Under the pieces are notes generated by a model. That model ran no database searches, was not told the origin of the DNA, and saw only the letters and a list, made by a program, of their open reading frames with translations. This document shows, piece by piece, positions 1 to 7,724 of a stretch of DNA of 8,791 nucleotides. The DNA comes from Bacteroidaceae bacterium. GTDB lineage: Bacteria > Bacteroidota > Bacteroidia > Bacteroidales > Bacteroidaceae. The position numbers and the translations under genes are program-made. The stretch's first letter is position 1. Every line of letters begins with the position of its first letter. The stretch spans positions 1 to 8,791 of the forward strand of contig JAEEOD010000383.1 in the NCBI GenBank assembly GCA_016284115.1. The letters are read 5' to 3'.

Positions 1-28
1 CTACCAAAATAAATAAATACTTTTTCAT
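1..28 (-). CDS. N-terminal fragment of a probable secreted or lipoprotein gene (runs off left edge)
   Basis: Reading leftwards from an ATG at 28-26, the only visible codons give MKKYLFILV. A start followed by two lysines and then a hydrophobic run is the beginning of a typical signal peptide. A Bacteroidetes-type -7 element lies at 63-70 on the same strand, about 35 nt upstream, which supports a real start here. Only nine codons are visible, so neither the product nor the type of signal peptide (Sec or lipoprotein) can be told. It lies downstream of metH on the same strand and probably has its own promoter. This is inference from very little sequence. Confidence 0.45.
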
Positions 29-62
29 ACTCTTACTATTATTAAAGTTCATAAATTTGATG

Positions 63-70
63 CAAATATA
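63..70 (-). promoter_or_regulatory. Candidate -7 element for the left-edge gene
   Basis: On the minus strand this reads TATATTTG, an exact match to the Bacteroidetes -7 consensus TAnnTTTG. A start site about 7 nt downstream would leave a leader of roughly 25-30 nt before the ATG at 28. I see no TTTG at the expected -33 distance, so this is a half-match only. Confidence 0.35.
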
Positions 71-101
71 ATACTTAAATTCTATAAATCACCTATTTCA
101 G

Positions 102-2849
102 TTAAAAAAGTTGCATTTTCTTCTTCCTCGCTTCTTCCAAAGAGAGCAATTCGGGTTGTTTCTCCCTCACTTCCTCACGCAAGTGTTCATACTCTTTTTT
201 AAGGTCTTTTTCTAGTTCCTGCTTGAGTGTGGGGTTCATCAATCGGGCAGCTATTGTTGGGTTTTGTGAGGCATCTTTCAAGTGAACCACAGGGGCATGA
301 TAAACAGGTGCTATCTTCAAAGCTGTATGCAACTGCGAAGTAGTGGCACCACCTATCAGCAAAGGGATATCCAATCCTGCCTGTTCCAATGCTATCGCCA
401 CTTGTACCATCTCTTCGAGCGAGGGGGTAATCAAGCCACTCAGGCCTATCATATCGACCTTCTCTCGGATGGCTGTCTTGACGATTTCTTCTGCAGGTAC
501 CATAGTTCCCAAGTCGATGATTTCATAACCATTGCAACCCATCACTACCGAAACGATGTTTTTACCGATGTCGTGAACATCACCTTTCACAGTAGCTAAT
601 AATACCTTGCCAACTGACTTTCCACCTGCATGTTTCTCAGCTTCAATGGCTGGTTGTAGAATGCTTACAGCTTTCTTCATCGTGCGAGCTGTCTTCACCA
701 CCTGCGGCAAGAACATCTTGCCAGAACCAAACAATTCACCCACCTGATTCATGCCATCCATCAACGGTCCTTCGATGATATCCACTGCTTTGGAATATTT
801 TTGAAGAGCTTCTTGCAAATCGGCTTCCAGGTTGTCGGGAATGCCTTTAACGAGGGCTTGCTTCAAGCGGTCTTCGACAGATTGCTGAATAACCACTGTT
901 GTTCCGTTGAACTTCGTTTCACTTTGAGGGGCACTCAAATTTGTAGCTAACTCTATCAAACGTTCGGCTGCATCAGCACGGCGATTCAGTATTACATCCT
1001 CTATACATTCGAGCACATCAACTGGAATGTCTGAATACAATACAGAGGTGGAGGGGTTGACAATGCCCATATCCATACCTGCATGAATAGCATGATAGAG
1101 GAATACGGCATGCATTGCCTCACGAATATAATTGTTGCCTCGGAACGAAAACGAAAGATTGCTCACGCCACCACTGACATGACTGCCTTTCAGATTATTA
1201 CGAATCCATGCTGAAGCTTTTATGTAATTCAAGGCATAGGCATCATGCTCAGGCATACCTGTTGCTACAGCCAGTATGTTAGGGTCAAAAATAATGTCCT
1301 GTGGAGGGAAACCCACTTGCTCGGTCAGAAGTTTGAAAGCTCTCTCGCAAACTTGAATCTTACGCTCGTAGGTGTCGGCTTGACCTTGTTCATCGAATGC
1401 CATCACCACCACAGCAGCTCCATATTCCCTAAGTTTATTAGCCAAAGAGAGGAATTTCTCTTCTCCTTCTTTCAGGGAAATAGAATTGACCACACATTTA
1501 CCTTGCAGGCATTGCAGTCCAGCTTCTATCACCTCCCATTTCGACGAGTCAATCATGATGGGCACACAAGAGATTTCTGGTTCTGATGCCAGCAAATTGA
1601 GGAAATGCTTCATCTCCTCTCGAGCATCTAGCAAACCATCGTCCATATTGATGTCCAACATCTGGGCACCATCTTCTACCTGCTTACGGGCTATGCCCAA
1701 TGCCTCTTCGTAATTCTTTTCCTTAACCAACCTAAGGAACTTACGAGAGCCTGCCACATTGCATCGCTCGCCAATATTGACAAAGTTGATATCGGGCTTT
1801 ACTTCTAACAACTCCAAGCCTGATAACTGGAGATAAGGTGAAGGTCCCACAGGCACATGGGGTTTGGCATCTTTCACTAAAGGCTGATAAGCAGCAATAT
1901 ATTCATCAGTAGTACCACAACAACCACCCACAATATTCACCAATTGTTCATCAAGGTAGGTCTTGATAACAGCAGCCATGTGACTGGGTGTCTCGTCGTA
2001 TTGTCCCAAACTATTGGGCAATCCAGCATTTGGATAAACGCTGATATAGTAGGGAGCATGAGCAGCTAATTGACGAAGGAAAGGCTTCATCTGTTCTGCA
2101 CCAAAAGAGCAATTCAATCCCACAGAAAAGATATCAGCATGGGCCACAGAAGCCAAGAATGCATCAAGTGTCTGACCAGAAAGGGTGCGACCTCCCACAT
2201 CAGAAACAGTGACGGAAAGCATCAGGGGCACTTTCTTATTAGTGAGCCTCATTGCTTTTTCTGCTGCATAAATGGCTGCTTTGGCATTGAGGGTATCAAA
2301 GATAGTTTCAATCAGCAAGGCATCTATCCCACCTTCTATCAAAGCTGTCATCTGCTCAATATAGGCAAGCACCAGTTCTTTGAAAGTAAGTGAGCGAAAA
2401 GCAGGGTCGTTGACATCTGGACTCATCGAGCAGGTCTTGTTGGTAGGACCCACTGAGCCTGCGACAAAACGTGGTTTATCGGGAGTTGTATATTGGTCAG
2501 CCAACTTTCGCGCCAACCTTGCTCCAGCAAGATTCATATCTCGTACATGTGCCTGCATGCCATAGTCGGCCTGACTAACAGCAGTAGCATTGAAAGTGTT
2601 GGTTTCTATGATATCGGCACCTGCCTTAAGGTATTTCTCGTGAATTTCTGCAATGACATCAGGGCGAGTGAGGTTCAGCAAATCATTATCGCCCTTGAGC
2701 TGTTGTGACAAATCAGAAAACAAGTCGCCTCTGAAATCACTTTCTGTCAAGTTGTATTGCTGTATCATAGTGCCCAGTGCTCCATCGAGCGCCAGTACTC
2801 GTTGTTTGATTTGGGCTTCGAAAACCGTGAATATTGAATATTCGGTCAT
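102..2849 (-). CDS. metH: Cobalamin-dependent methionine synthase lacking the C-terminal activation domain
   Basis: Transfers a methyl group from 5-methyltetrahydrofolate via methylcobalamin to homocysteine, making methionine and tetrahydrofolate in the cytoplasm. The 915 residues cover the homocysteine-binding barrel (about 1-325; zinc ligands C247, C310, C311), the folate-binding pterin barrel (about 350-640), the helical cap (about 650-740) and the B12-binding Rossmann domain (about 745-870; DVHDIG at 757-762 with the cobalt-ligating H759, and S810). These positions equal the E. coli MetH numbering, so the alignment is essentially gap-free. The protein then ends after a charged linker ([12 protein letters not shown]), where the roughly 330-residue AdoMet-binding reactivation domain of E. 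coli MetH (1227 aa) would begin. The 100 bases after the stop are AT-rich and show no continuation, so this looks like a natural short form rather than a frameshift. It is the last gene of a four-gene run, 3 nt after smpB. No B12 or SAM riboswitch is visible in front of it. Confidence 0.97.
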   Translation of the reverse strand: MTEYSIFTVFEAQIKQRVLALDGALGTMIQQYNLTESDFRGDLFSDLSQQLKGDNDLLNLTRPDVIAEIHEKYLKAGADIIETNTFNATAVSQADYGMQAHVRDMNLAGARLARKLADQYTTPDKPRFVAGSVGPTNKTCSMSPDVNDPAFRSLTFKELVLAYIEQMTALIEGGIDALLIETIFDTLNAKAAIYAAEKAMRLTNKKVPLMLSVTVSDVGGRTLSGQTLDAFLASVAHADIFSVGLNCSFGAEQMKPFLRQLAAHAPYYISVYPNAGLPNSLGQYDETPSHMAAVIKTYLDEQLVNIVGGCCGTTDEYIAAYQPLVKDAKPHVPVGPSPYLQLSGLELLEVKPDINFVNIGERCNVAGSRKFLRLVKEKNYEEALGIARKQVEDGAQMLDINMDDGLLDAREEMKHFLNLLASEPEISCVPIMIDSSKWEVIEAGLQCLQGKCVVNSISLKEGEEKFLSLANKLREYGAAVVVMAFDEQGQADTYERKIQVCERAFKLLTEQVGFPPQDIIFDPNILAVATGMPEHDAYALNYIKASAWIRNNLKGSHVSGGVSNLSFSFRGNNYIREAMHAVFLYHAIHAGMDMGIVNPSTSVLYSDIPVDVLECIEDVILNRRADAAERLIELATNLSAPQSETKFNGTTVVIQQSVEDRLKQALVKGIPDNLEADLQEALQKYSKAVDIIEGPLMDGMNQVGELFGSGKMFLPQVVKTARTMKKAVSILQPAIEAEKHAGGKSVGKVLLATVKGDVHDIGKNIVSVVMGCNGYEIIDLGTMVPAEEIVKTAIREKVDMIGLSGLITPSLEEMVQVAIALEQAGLDIPLLIGGATTSQLHTALKIAPVYHAPVVHLKDASQNPTIAARLMNPTLKQELEKDLKKEYEHLREEVREKQPELLSLEEARKKKMQLF

Positions 2850-2852
2850 AAC

Positions 2853-3305
2853 TTAATGTTTAAACATTCTCGCCATTTCGCGCTTGTCGTCGTTCTCCTT
2901 TAAAGTTTGACGTTTGTCATATTCTTTCTTACCCTTTGCCAATGCTATCACCAACTTAGCCAATCCTTTCTCATTGAGAAACAGTCTTACGGGTACGATG
3001 GTATAGCCCGGGTTCAAGGCGTCGCGCTGTAGCTTATTGAGTTCTTTACGGTTCAGCAGTAATTTACGATCACGTGTAGCAGCATGGTTATTGTAGGTGC
3101 CATAGGTATATTGAGCAATGTGCATATTCTTCACCCACAACTCTCGCTTGTCGAAAAAGCAATAAGTATCTACCAGACTCGCCTTACCTTGTCGAATAGA
3201 TTTGATTTCGGTACCCGTCAGCACCATACCAGCAGTATAAGTTTCAATAAACTCATAGTCATGGCTGGCACGTTTATTCTTGATATTGATAGGTGCCTGT
3301 TTCAT
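2853..3305 (-). CDS. smpB: SsrA-binding protein SmpB (trans-translation)
   Basis: Binds tmRNA and delivers it to stalled ribosomes, where the SmpB tail mimics an anticodon stem in the empty mRNA channel. The stalled peptide is then tagged and the ribosome released. The 150-residue length is normal. The family pattern is clear: N-terminal [10 protein letters not shown] (10-19), the OB-fold core with [14 protein letters not shown] (31-44), the central [12 protein letters not shown] block (73-84), and the basic C-terminal tail GKKEYDKRQ (125-133), which becomes helical in the ribosome. Start is the ATG at 3303-3305, just 4 nt after the stop of the upstream YIP1-like gene. The stop lies 3 nt before metH, so translation of the three is probably coupled. 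The ssrA gene is not in this window. Confidence 0.97.
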   Translation of the reverse strand: MKQAPINIKNKRASHDYEFIETYTAGMVLTGTEIKSIRQGKASLVDTYCFFDKRELWVKNMHIAQYTYGTYNNHAATRDRKLLLNRKELNKLQRDALNPGYTIVPVRLFLNEKGLAKLVIALAKGKKEYDKRQTLKENDDKREMARMFKH

Positions 3306-3309
3306 ACAA

Positions 3310-3885
3310 TCAATTTAAAAATATGTTGAGTTTGTCGAACACGAAGCGTATCAACGGCGGACATACCAGCAGGATGACAGATGCAATGATTGTCAGCGCT
3401 GTACGCTTGTCATCCTTCACGTCCAATAATTTCTCGCTGCCTTCCCATACTATATAAATAATGTAGAACTGCAACAGCATAGAGATGATGCCTAAGTCGG
3501 GCAAAACACCTGTCAGTATCTGCAAAAGAAATATCACAGTCATGCTATAGCCAGTAAACTGCTGAGAAAGCAGCATATCATCACGCTCATCCAACAGTCT
3601 CATCCTAACTTTGTTAATGAGATAAGCCGACAAGAAATAGGCACCAAACAAAGACACTACCACTGCTGCACAATGCATCATAGCATATTGATAATCCTCT
3701 GCACTACCCCAACCCCGTTCGAAGATAGCACCCAAGAATACCGCAAGTGCCGAGAAACCTATCATGGGATAGACATACTCAAATGACACCTCACGGATAT
3801 TGGGGCGCATACGTACCTCTTCCCACGCTTTTGCGGGATTCGATATCATCAAAAATGCTATATGTAATAGAAACTTATAGTCCAA
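3310..3885 (-). CDS. YIP1-family-like integral membrane protein, function unknown
   Basis: A 191-residue protein with about five membrane segments (roughly 37-56, 68-90, 111-128, 130-148 and 162-181). A short amphipathic N-terminus contains [10 protein letters not shown] (15-24), resembling the opening of bacterial YIP1-like proteins, where a 'P-x-x-x-W' stretch precedes the first span. The family's role in bacteria is not established and I do not assign one. The longest reading starts at a TTG (3883-3885), 5 nt after the upstream lipoprotein's stop. The first ATG is at 3847-3849 (residue 13) and would remove part of the conserved-looking N-terminus, so I prefer TTG, though this is not proven. 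It ends 4 nt before smpB. The YIP1 assignment rests on overall topology and the N-terminal motif, not on a search. Confidence 0.75.
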   Translation of the reverse strand: MDYKFLLHIAFLMISNPAKAWEEVRMRPNIREVSFEYVYPMIGFSALAVFLGAIFERGWGSAEDYQYAMMHCAAVVVSLFGAYFLSAYLINKVRMRLLDERDDMLLSQQFTGYSMTVIFLLQILTGVLPDLGIISMLLQFYIIYIVWEGSEKLLDVKDDKRTALTIIASVILLVCPPLIRFVFDKLNIFLN

Positions 3886-3890
3886 CGCTT

Positions 3891-4637
3891 TTATTGAAAT
3901 GGGGTCAAATCAACATCATAATATTTCTTTTCAGTTCTACCCTCCTCAGGATCATATGAATTTCTGTTGGTATAACCCCAAATACGAATGGTTTTGAGAT
4001 TGCCATTTATAGATTTGAAACCTTTAATCACATCTCCAATATAATAAGCCTGATAGACGTAGCTTTTCATATTACGTTCTAGGTCAGGATCGGTCACCTG
4101 GTCTGTCAAAGTTAAATTCAAAACACCTTCTTCATTATGAAGGTCTTCAGGAATAAAAAGACTGAACGTATGCTTTTCAAGTTCTTTCTCATATGCGCTG
4201 GTAGTCTGCTCCACATTATCCATCCAGAAAATACACGGAATCATGATATAATCTTGATTAAACATGAAAGGATTCATACCCCCACTGTACTCCAAATCAT
4301 AAAGGTTGATGTTACCGACTCCATCCCCTTGTTTCACATTGAGATTGTTCACACTTACAGGTACCGAGAGGAGAGTAACACTCAATTTATTATCACTCCA
4401 CGTAGTAGGGTCATATTCTATCTCAACGGAATATATACCTGGTGTAGGTGGTAAAAAATTGGGATTTGTAGGCACTAAAATTCCCCCGCCATACTGCTCC
4501 AGTGTGCCATTCTGATATAAAGCAAATAATTCCTGCGTTGTTTTATTATCACCTTCTTTACTGCTCAAACAACTTGTCATTATTACACCCATCAACAGGG
4601 TCATACCCATCAGGGCAATCATTCTAATCTGTTTCAT
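3891..4637 (-). CDS. Hypothetical lipoprotein (possibly NigD-like)
   Basis: A 248-residue protein with a lipoprotein signal peptide: basic start, hydrophobic core (6-20) and a relaxed Bacteroidetes lipobox MTSC, giving lipidation at C23. The mature part looks beta-rich and soluble, with a proline-rich stretch (57-66) and a segment around 155-180 of the form 'KHTFSLFIP ... LNLTLTD'. That weakly recalls the C-terminal beta-sandwich of NigD-like lipoproteins from Bacteroidales. I am not sure of that family and would otherwise call it unknown. Charged residues soon after the lipid-bearing cysteine (KEGD, 27-30) could favour surface exposure, but the match to known export signals is poor. It is first of a four-gene run (YIP1-like, smpB and metH follow). 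Start is the ATG at 4635-4637. Confidence 0.8.
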   Translation of the reverse strand: MKQIRMIALMGMTLLMGVIMTSCLSSKEGDNKTTQELFALYQNGTLEQYGGGILVPTNPNFLPPTPGIYSVEIEYDPTTWSDNKLSVTLLSVPVSVNNLNVKQGDGVGNINLYDLEYSGGMNPFMFNQDYIMIPCIFWMDNVEQTTSAYEKELEKHTFSLFIPEDLHNEEGVLNLTLTDQVTDPDLERNMKSYVYQAYYIGDVIKGFKSINGNLKTIRIWGYTNRNSYDPEEGRTEKKYYDVDLTPFQ

Positions 4638-4663
4638 TGTCGTCTTTTTTAATAAATACGTGG

Positions 4664-4671
4664 CAAATTTA
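4664..4671 (-). promoter_or_regulatory. Candidate -7 element for the lipoprotein-YIP1-smpB-metH run
   Basis: On the minus strand this reads TAAATTTG, matching TAnnTTTG, and would give a leader of about 20 nt before the ATG at 4637. No TTTG lies at the right -33 distance. A second -7 match (TATATTTG, 4717-4724) lies further upstream with a TTTG at 4742-4745, but the 17-nt spacer is shorter than the usual 19-21. One of the two probably drives the run; I cannot choose between them. Confidence 0.35.
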
Positions 4672-4727
4672 GATAAAAGATTTCAGTTATCGTCTCATAT
4701 ATGCGTTAATAATTATCAAATATAGTT

Positions 4728-5225
4728 TCATTCAATCTCTGCAAACTTTTCTAGGTGTTCATCCACATAGTTGGCCACCAAAGCAGTATATTCCTCTTCG
4801 TTCTCGATAAACGATTCTTCCAAAGGGTCGAACACCTCGTAATCCTCATACATTGCCATAAACTCCTCGTCAGTGCGTTCTCGCTCTAAGTCCTCACGAT
4901 GCTGGTCGAATATTTTGCGAGCATTGTAAATGATTTTGCTCAAATCATTCAAGCCCCACTGCTTGATTGCCTTGGCAAAGGGATTGATGAATATATAAGC
5001 TCCATAGCCATTCTGAATCAGTTGACAGAAGCCACCCTCCATCAGTTCATCTCGCAGAATCTGATAAGCCAGTAGTGTGTGCTGATCGCCATTGAGCAGA
5101 GCCATAGATTCGGGGGTGAATTGGTTTCCCATAGCTTGTTGATAGGCGTCAGTAAACACCTTGATAAAGCCGTCCATTCCCTCAGCAGCTCCTTTTCTCA
5201 AATCAGCATCCTGTATCTTAATCAT
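4728..5225 (-). CDS. Acidic DUF4375 / DMP19-like protein
   Basis: A 165-residue soluble protein without a signal peptide. The central block, from LNGDQHTLLAYQILRDE (44-60) through EGGFCQLIQNGYG (63-75), resembles the conserved core of DUF4375. That domain is also found in Neisseria DMP19, described as a DNA-mimic protein that antagonises a repressor. The C-terminal third is strikingly acidic: I count 22 Asp/Glu against 3 Lys/Arg in residues 111-165, and 34 against 14 overall. A DNA-mimic role is only an analogy, since many DUF4375 proteins have no known function. The gene starts with the ATG at 5223-5225, 16 nt after the mnmA stop, so the two are probably one transcript. An anti-repressor or nucleic-acid-binding role is possible but not shown. 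Confidence 0.7.
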   Translation of the reverse strand: MIKIQDADLRKGAAEGMDGFIKVFTDAYQQAMGNQFTPESMALLNGDQHTLLAYQILRDELMEGGFCQLIQNGYGAYIFINPFAKAIKQWGLNDLSKIIYNARKIFDQHREDLERERTDEEFMAMYEDYEVFDPLEESFIENEEEYTALVANYVDEHLEKFAEIE

Positions 5226-5241
5226 AGCATTATCTATTTAG

Positions 5242-6300
5242 TTATACACATATTTCACCACTACCAATCACCAACTTCTTATCTTTGTCGTAAATCACAC
5301 CAAACTGCCCAGGGGCTATGCCTTGCAGCATTTGACCAGATTTAACGAGGTATCCATCACCATCGGTGACGATGGTTCCTGTTGTGAAATCGGGTGTATG
5401 ACGTATCTTAAATGTAATTGTGTGTTTACCTTCCTGCCAAGGATTCTCGGTAATGAAATGAAAATCCTTCAGACGGAAAGTATCACCATATTGCTTTGTA
5501 CAGTCATAGCCATTCGACACATAGACGATGTTCTGCTGCACATCTTTCTGAATCACAAACCAAGGTCCACCACTCAAACCCAAACCCTTACGTTGACCAA
5601 TTGTATGGAACCAGAAGCCTTTGTGCTTGCCCAACACCTTGCCTGTCTCCAACTCTACGATAGGACCCTCTTGCTCACCTAAGAAGCGACGTACAAAGTC
5701 GTTATAATTGATGTTGTTCAAGAAACAGATGCCCTGACTGTCTTTGCGCTTTGCGCTGGGCAATCCAGCCTTGGCAGCAATTTGTCGCACCTCCGCCTTC
5801 ATCAAATTACCCAAGGGGAACATTAGTTTCTTCACCTGCATATAGGTAATCTGTGCCAGAAAATCGGTCTGGTCTTTCACAGGATCAACGGCTGTGCCCA
5901 GCCAAGTCTTACCGTCTATCACATGGGTGGTAGCATAATGCCCCGTAGCAGTAATATCAAATTCCTTGCCCACCTTTTCTTCAAAACAGCCAAACTTGAT
6001 CAAACGATTGCACATCACATCAGGATTTGGGGTAAAGCCGTTACGAATCTTGTCGATGGCATAAACAGCTACCTTATCCCAATATTCTCGATGCAGGTCT
6101 ATCAGCTCAAGTTTCAAACCGTATTTATGTGCCACAGCAGTACATATCTCCATGTCTTCCTCAGCTGTACAGTCCATATAATCCACATCGTCACTACCGA
6201 TGCGGATATAGAACAATGAGGGCTTATGACCCTGCTCGCACAACTGATGTACCACGACCGAGCTATCTACACCTCCTGATATCAAAACGGCTATATTCAT
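5242..6300 (-). CDS. mnmA: tRNA-specific 2-thiouridylase MnmA
   Basis: Adenylates and then thiolates U34 at the wobble position of Lys, Glu and Gln tRNAs, using persulfide sulfur, to give 2-thiouridine. Residues show the whole fold: N-terminal PP-loop ATP pyrophosphatase motif SGGVDSS (8-14); PNPDVMC (91-97) with catalytic D94 and C97; ATGHY (118-122) for tRNA/adenylate contacts; DSQGICF (187-193) with the second catalytic cysteine C192; [10 protein letters not shown]; and a C-terminal beta-barrel with GPWFV. Length 352 is slightly shorter than E. coli (368). Bacteroidetes genomes often carry more than one mnmA paralogue, so this may not be the only copy. Start is the ATG at 6298-6300. It is divergent from the S41-like gene and shares an 82-nt promoter region with it. 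The DUF4375 gene follows in the same direction. Confidence 0.95.
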   Translation of the reverse strand: MNIAVLISGGVDSSVVVHQLCEQGHKPSLFYIRIGSDDVDYMDCTAEEDMEICTAVAHKYGLKLELIDLHREYWDKVAVYAIDKIRNGFTPNPDVMCNRLIKFGCFEEKVGKEFDITATGHYATTHVIDGKTWLGTAVDPVKDQTDFLAQITYMQVKKLMFPLGNLMKAEVRQIAAKAGLPSAKRKDSQGICFLNNINYNDFVRRFLGEQEGPIVELETGKVLGKHKGFWFHTIGQRKGLGLSGGPWFVIQKDVQQNIVYVSNGYDCTKQYGDTFRLKDFHFITENPWQEGKHTITFKIRHTPDFTTGTIVTDGDGYLVKSGQMLQGIAPGQFGVIYDKDKKLVIGSGEICV

Positions 6301-6326
6301 GTCAAATGATATACATTACATTTCAA

Positions 6327-6359
6327 TTTGCAAAAGTACGGAAAAAAATTGTATCTTTG
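6327..6359 (+). promoter_or_regulatory. Promoter of the S41-like lipoprotein gene
   Basis: TTTG at 6327-6330, a 21-nt spacer, then TATCTTTG at 6352-6359: a full match to the Bacteroidetes sigma(ABfr)-type promoter TTTG-N19-21-TAnnTTTG. Transcription would begin near 6366, about 17 nt before the ATG at 6383. This rules out the longer reading from the ATG at 6299, which would start upstream of the transcript. Confidence 0.7.
6331..6338 (-). promoter_or_regulatory. Candidate -7 element for mnmA
   Basis: The minus strand reads TACTTTTG, matching TAnnTTTG, and would place transcription start about 20-25 nt before the mnmA ATG at 6300. No TTTG is found at the usual -33 distance. The element directly abuts the -33 TTTG of the divergent promoter at 6327-6330, so the two promoters would share bases. 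Confidence 0.35.
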
Positions 6360-6382
6360 TACCGATAAACAAAGATTTAAAG

Positions 6383-7633
6383 ATGAAAGCCAAATATAGC
6401 GTCATATTATTGATATTCATCATTGTGCTTACCAGCCTCTTTACCTCATGTGGAAAAGACCGCTGGGAAGAGTATTATCCTGTCACCCGTCATAGTCTAT
6501 GGATTGACAGTGTGATGCGTGCCAACTACCTATGGAATGAAGAAATGCTAGATGAAGATGAGCTCACATCTGCTTATTTCCTGAACTCTGTAGCTTTCTT
6601 AGCCAAGGCAAGATATAGCGGCGACAAGGTGAGTTACATGGATACAGCTTGTTCGGTGCCTATTACTGACTACGGCTATCAGTTTGGAACTACCCAAGTG
6701 AACGATTCAGCTCTAATGGCAGTGATTACTTATATCGAGCCCTCTACTGTAGCAGCTAATGCTGGTTTACAGCGAGGCGAATGGATTATGGCTGTAGATG
6801 ATGAGGTTATCACCTCCAAGACAAAGGATCTGTTAACCGATGGTGAGGCTCATAAACTACTGGTTGGTCACAGCTCCACCGTTGTCATTGAAGACGATGA
6901 GACTGGGGAAGAGGTAGAACAGACTGTTATTATATTCGACCGCAATGTAGATTTGCCTGCAGCTGAGGGCTTTTTCCCCAATGATCTGCCAATAGTTTCT
7001 ATCGTAAATGGTCATGTGGGCTATATGCTTTACAACGACATTGCTGAAGCCAACCAACAGCAGGTGGCAACAGCATCGCAAAGTTTATTGGCCGGCGGCA
7101 TTACTGATATGGTGCTCGATTTACGCTATGCTGCTAAGGGTGATGTAAAAGGACTACAATTCCTTGCCTCTGTGCTAGCACCTTCTAGTGTTTTGGGAGA
7201 CCAACTAGCGACAGTGAAGTATGCCGAATCATGCCATATGGACACTTCCCTACCATTCCTTTCTGCCAGCGAGTTGGAGAATAGTGTCAACCTCAATTTG
7301 AATACGCTTTATGTGCTTACTTCTTCAGCGACTGCAGGTCCTGCAGAGATGCTGATTAATTGTCTGCAAACAGTAATGAATGTAGTGGTTATTGGACAAC
7401 AGACACAAGGCATAGGAGAAGCATGTGAGTCTTTTTTTGACCCTATAAATGACCAACTGTTGCATTTGGCGGTTTGCCACGTTTCCGATGCTAATGGTAA
7501 TAACGAATATGTTGGCACTGGCATAGAGCCCGACTACACCGTCAATCCTTTATTCCCTGTTGAGGGTATCTTGCCTTTTGGCTCTCCTCAAGAAAATTTG
7601 CTTGCCAAAGCGCTGGAATTAATTGCTAATTAA
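6383..7633 (+). CDS. PDZ/S41-family (C-terminal-processing peptidase-like) lipoprotein, probably catalytically inactive
   Basis: A 416-residue envelope lipoprotein. The signal peptide has a hydrophobic core at 6-20 and lipobox FTSC (lipidation at C23). Next comes the S41 N-terminal helical region with WIDSVMRANYLWNEEM (40-55), a PDZ-like domain (about 98-186; GYQFG, then AGLQRGEWIMAVDD at 127-140), and the S41 catalytic fold (about 205-390). S41 peptidases use a Ser/Lys dyad, 'T-A-S-A-S-E' followed by 'G-K' with 25 residues between Ser and Lys. Here the matching segments read TAGPAE (317-322) and QTQGIG (340-345), so the Ser position is G319 and the Lys position I344, at exactly the right spacing. 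The glycine-rich DLRxNGGG loop is DLRYAAKGD (246-254). The frame is intact, so this is a divergent protein rather than a broken gene, perhaps a peptide-binding pseudoprotease. A downstream ATG was chosen because the promoter lies between it and the upstream ATG, and because it yields a proper signal peptide. Confidence 0.88.
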   Translation: MKAKYSVILLIFIIVLTSLFTSCGKDRWEEYYPVTRHSLWIDSVMRANYLWNEEMLDEDELTSAYFLNSVAFLAKARYSGDKVSYMDTACSVPITDYGYQFGTTQVNDSALMAVITYIEPSTVAANAGLQRGEWIMAVDDEVITSKTKDLLTDGEAHKLLVGHSSTVVIEDDETGEEVEQTVIIFDRNVDLPAAEGFFPNDLPIVSIVNGHVGYMLYNDIAEANQQQVATASQSLLAGGITDMVLDLRYAAKGDVKGLQFLASVLAPSSVLGDQLATVKYAESCHMDTSLPFLSASELENSVNLNLNTLYVLTSSATAGPAEMLINCLQTVMNVVVIGQQTQGIGEACESFFDPINDQLLHLAVCHVSDANGNNEYVGTGIEPDYTVNPLFPVEGILPFGSPQENLLAKALELIAN

Positions 7634-7672
7634 AGACATTCTTTGCTATCGTCAAGCATCATCTTGGTCGCA

Positions 7673-7708
7673 AATAAGAAGGCTGCCCCAAAGAGCAGCC
7701 TTCTTATT
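7673..7708. terminator. Bidirectional intrinsic terminator
   Basis: A perfect 14-bp inverted repeat (AATAAGAAGGCTGC at 7673-7686, pairing with 7695-7708) with an 8-nt loop. The GC-rich part is near the loop and AT-rich stem bases lie outside. It sits between the convergent S41-like gene (ends 7633) and the OmpH-like gene (ends 7725), so it can end transcripts from both sides. The U-tract is interrupted in both directions, but the stem is strong. Confidence 0.85.
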
Positions 7709-7724
7709 ATTTGGTAAAATAATA

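Noticed and set aside
52..68. Small inverted repeat (ATTTG ... CAAAT) after metH as a terminator
   Set aside because: Only 5 AT-rich pairs with no GC and no U-tract; its right half is also the candidate -7 element of the next gene.
282..2856. Several plus-strand open frames of 60-115 codons inside the metH region
   Set aside because: They are antisense to a gene with every catalytic residue in place, encode no recognisable domains and are rich in Ser/Cys/His, as expected for shadow frames.
4638..4727. Riboswitch (B12 or SAM) controlling the metH run
   Set aside because: The 90-nt leader region is AT-rich and has neither a B12-box-like sequence nor a visible multi-helix layout.
6299..6382. 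Upstream extension of the S41-like gene to the ATG at 6299
   Set aside because: It would overlap the mnmA start codon and the gene's own promoter at 6327-6359, and it places 28 non-signal residues before a well-formed lipoprotein signal peptide.
7431..7440. Seven-T run in the S41-like gene as a frameshift cause of the odd active site
   Set aside because: The run lies downstream of both altered catalytic positions, and the frame continues through conserved-looking C-terminal sequence to a normal stop.
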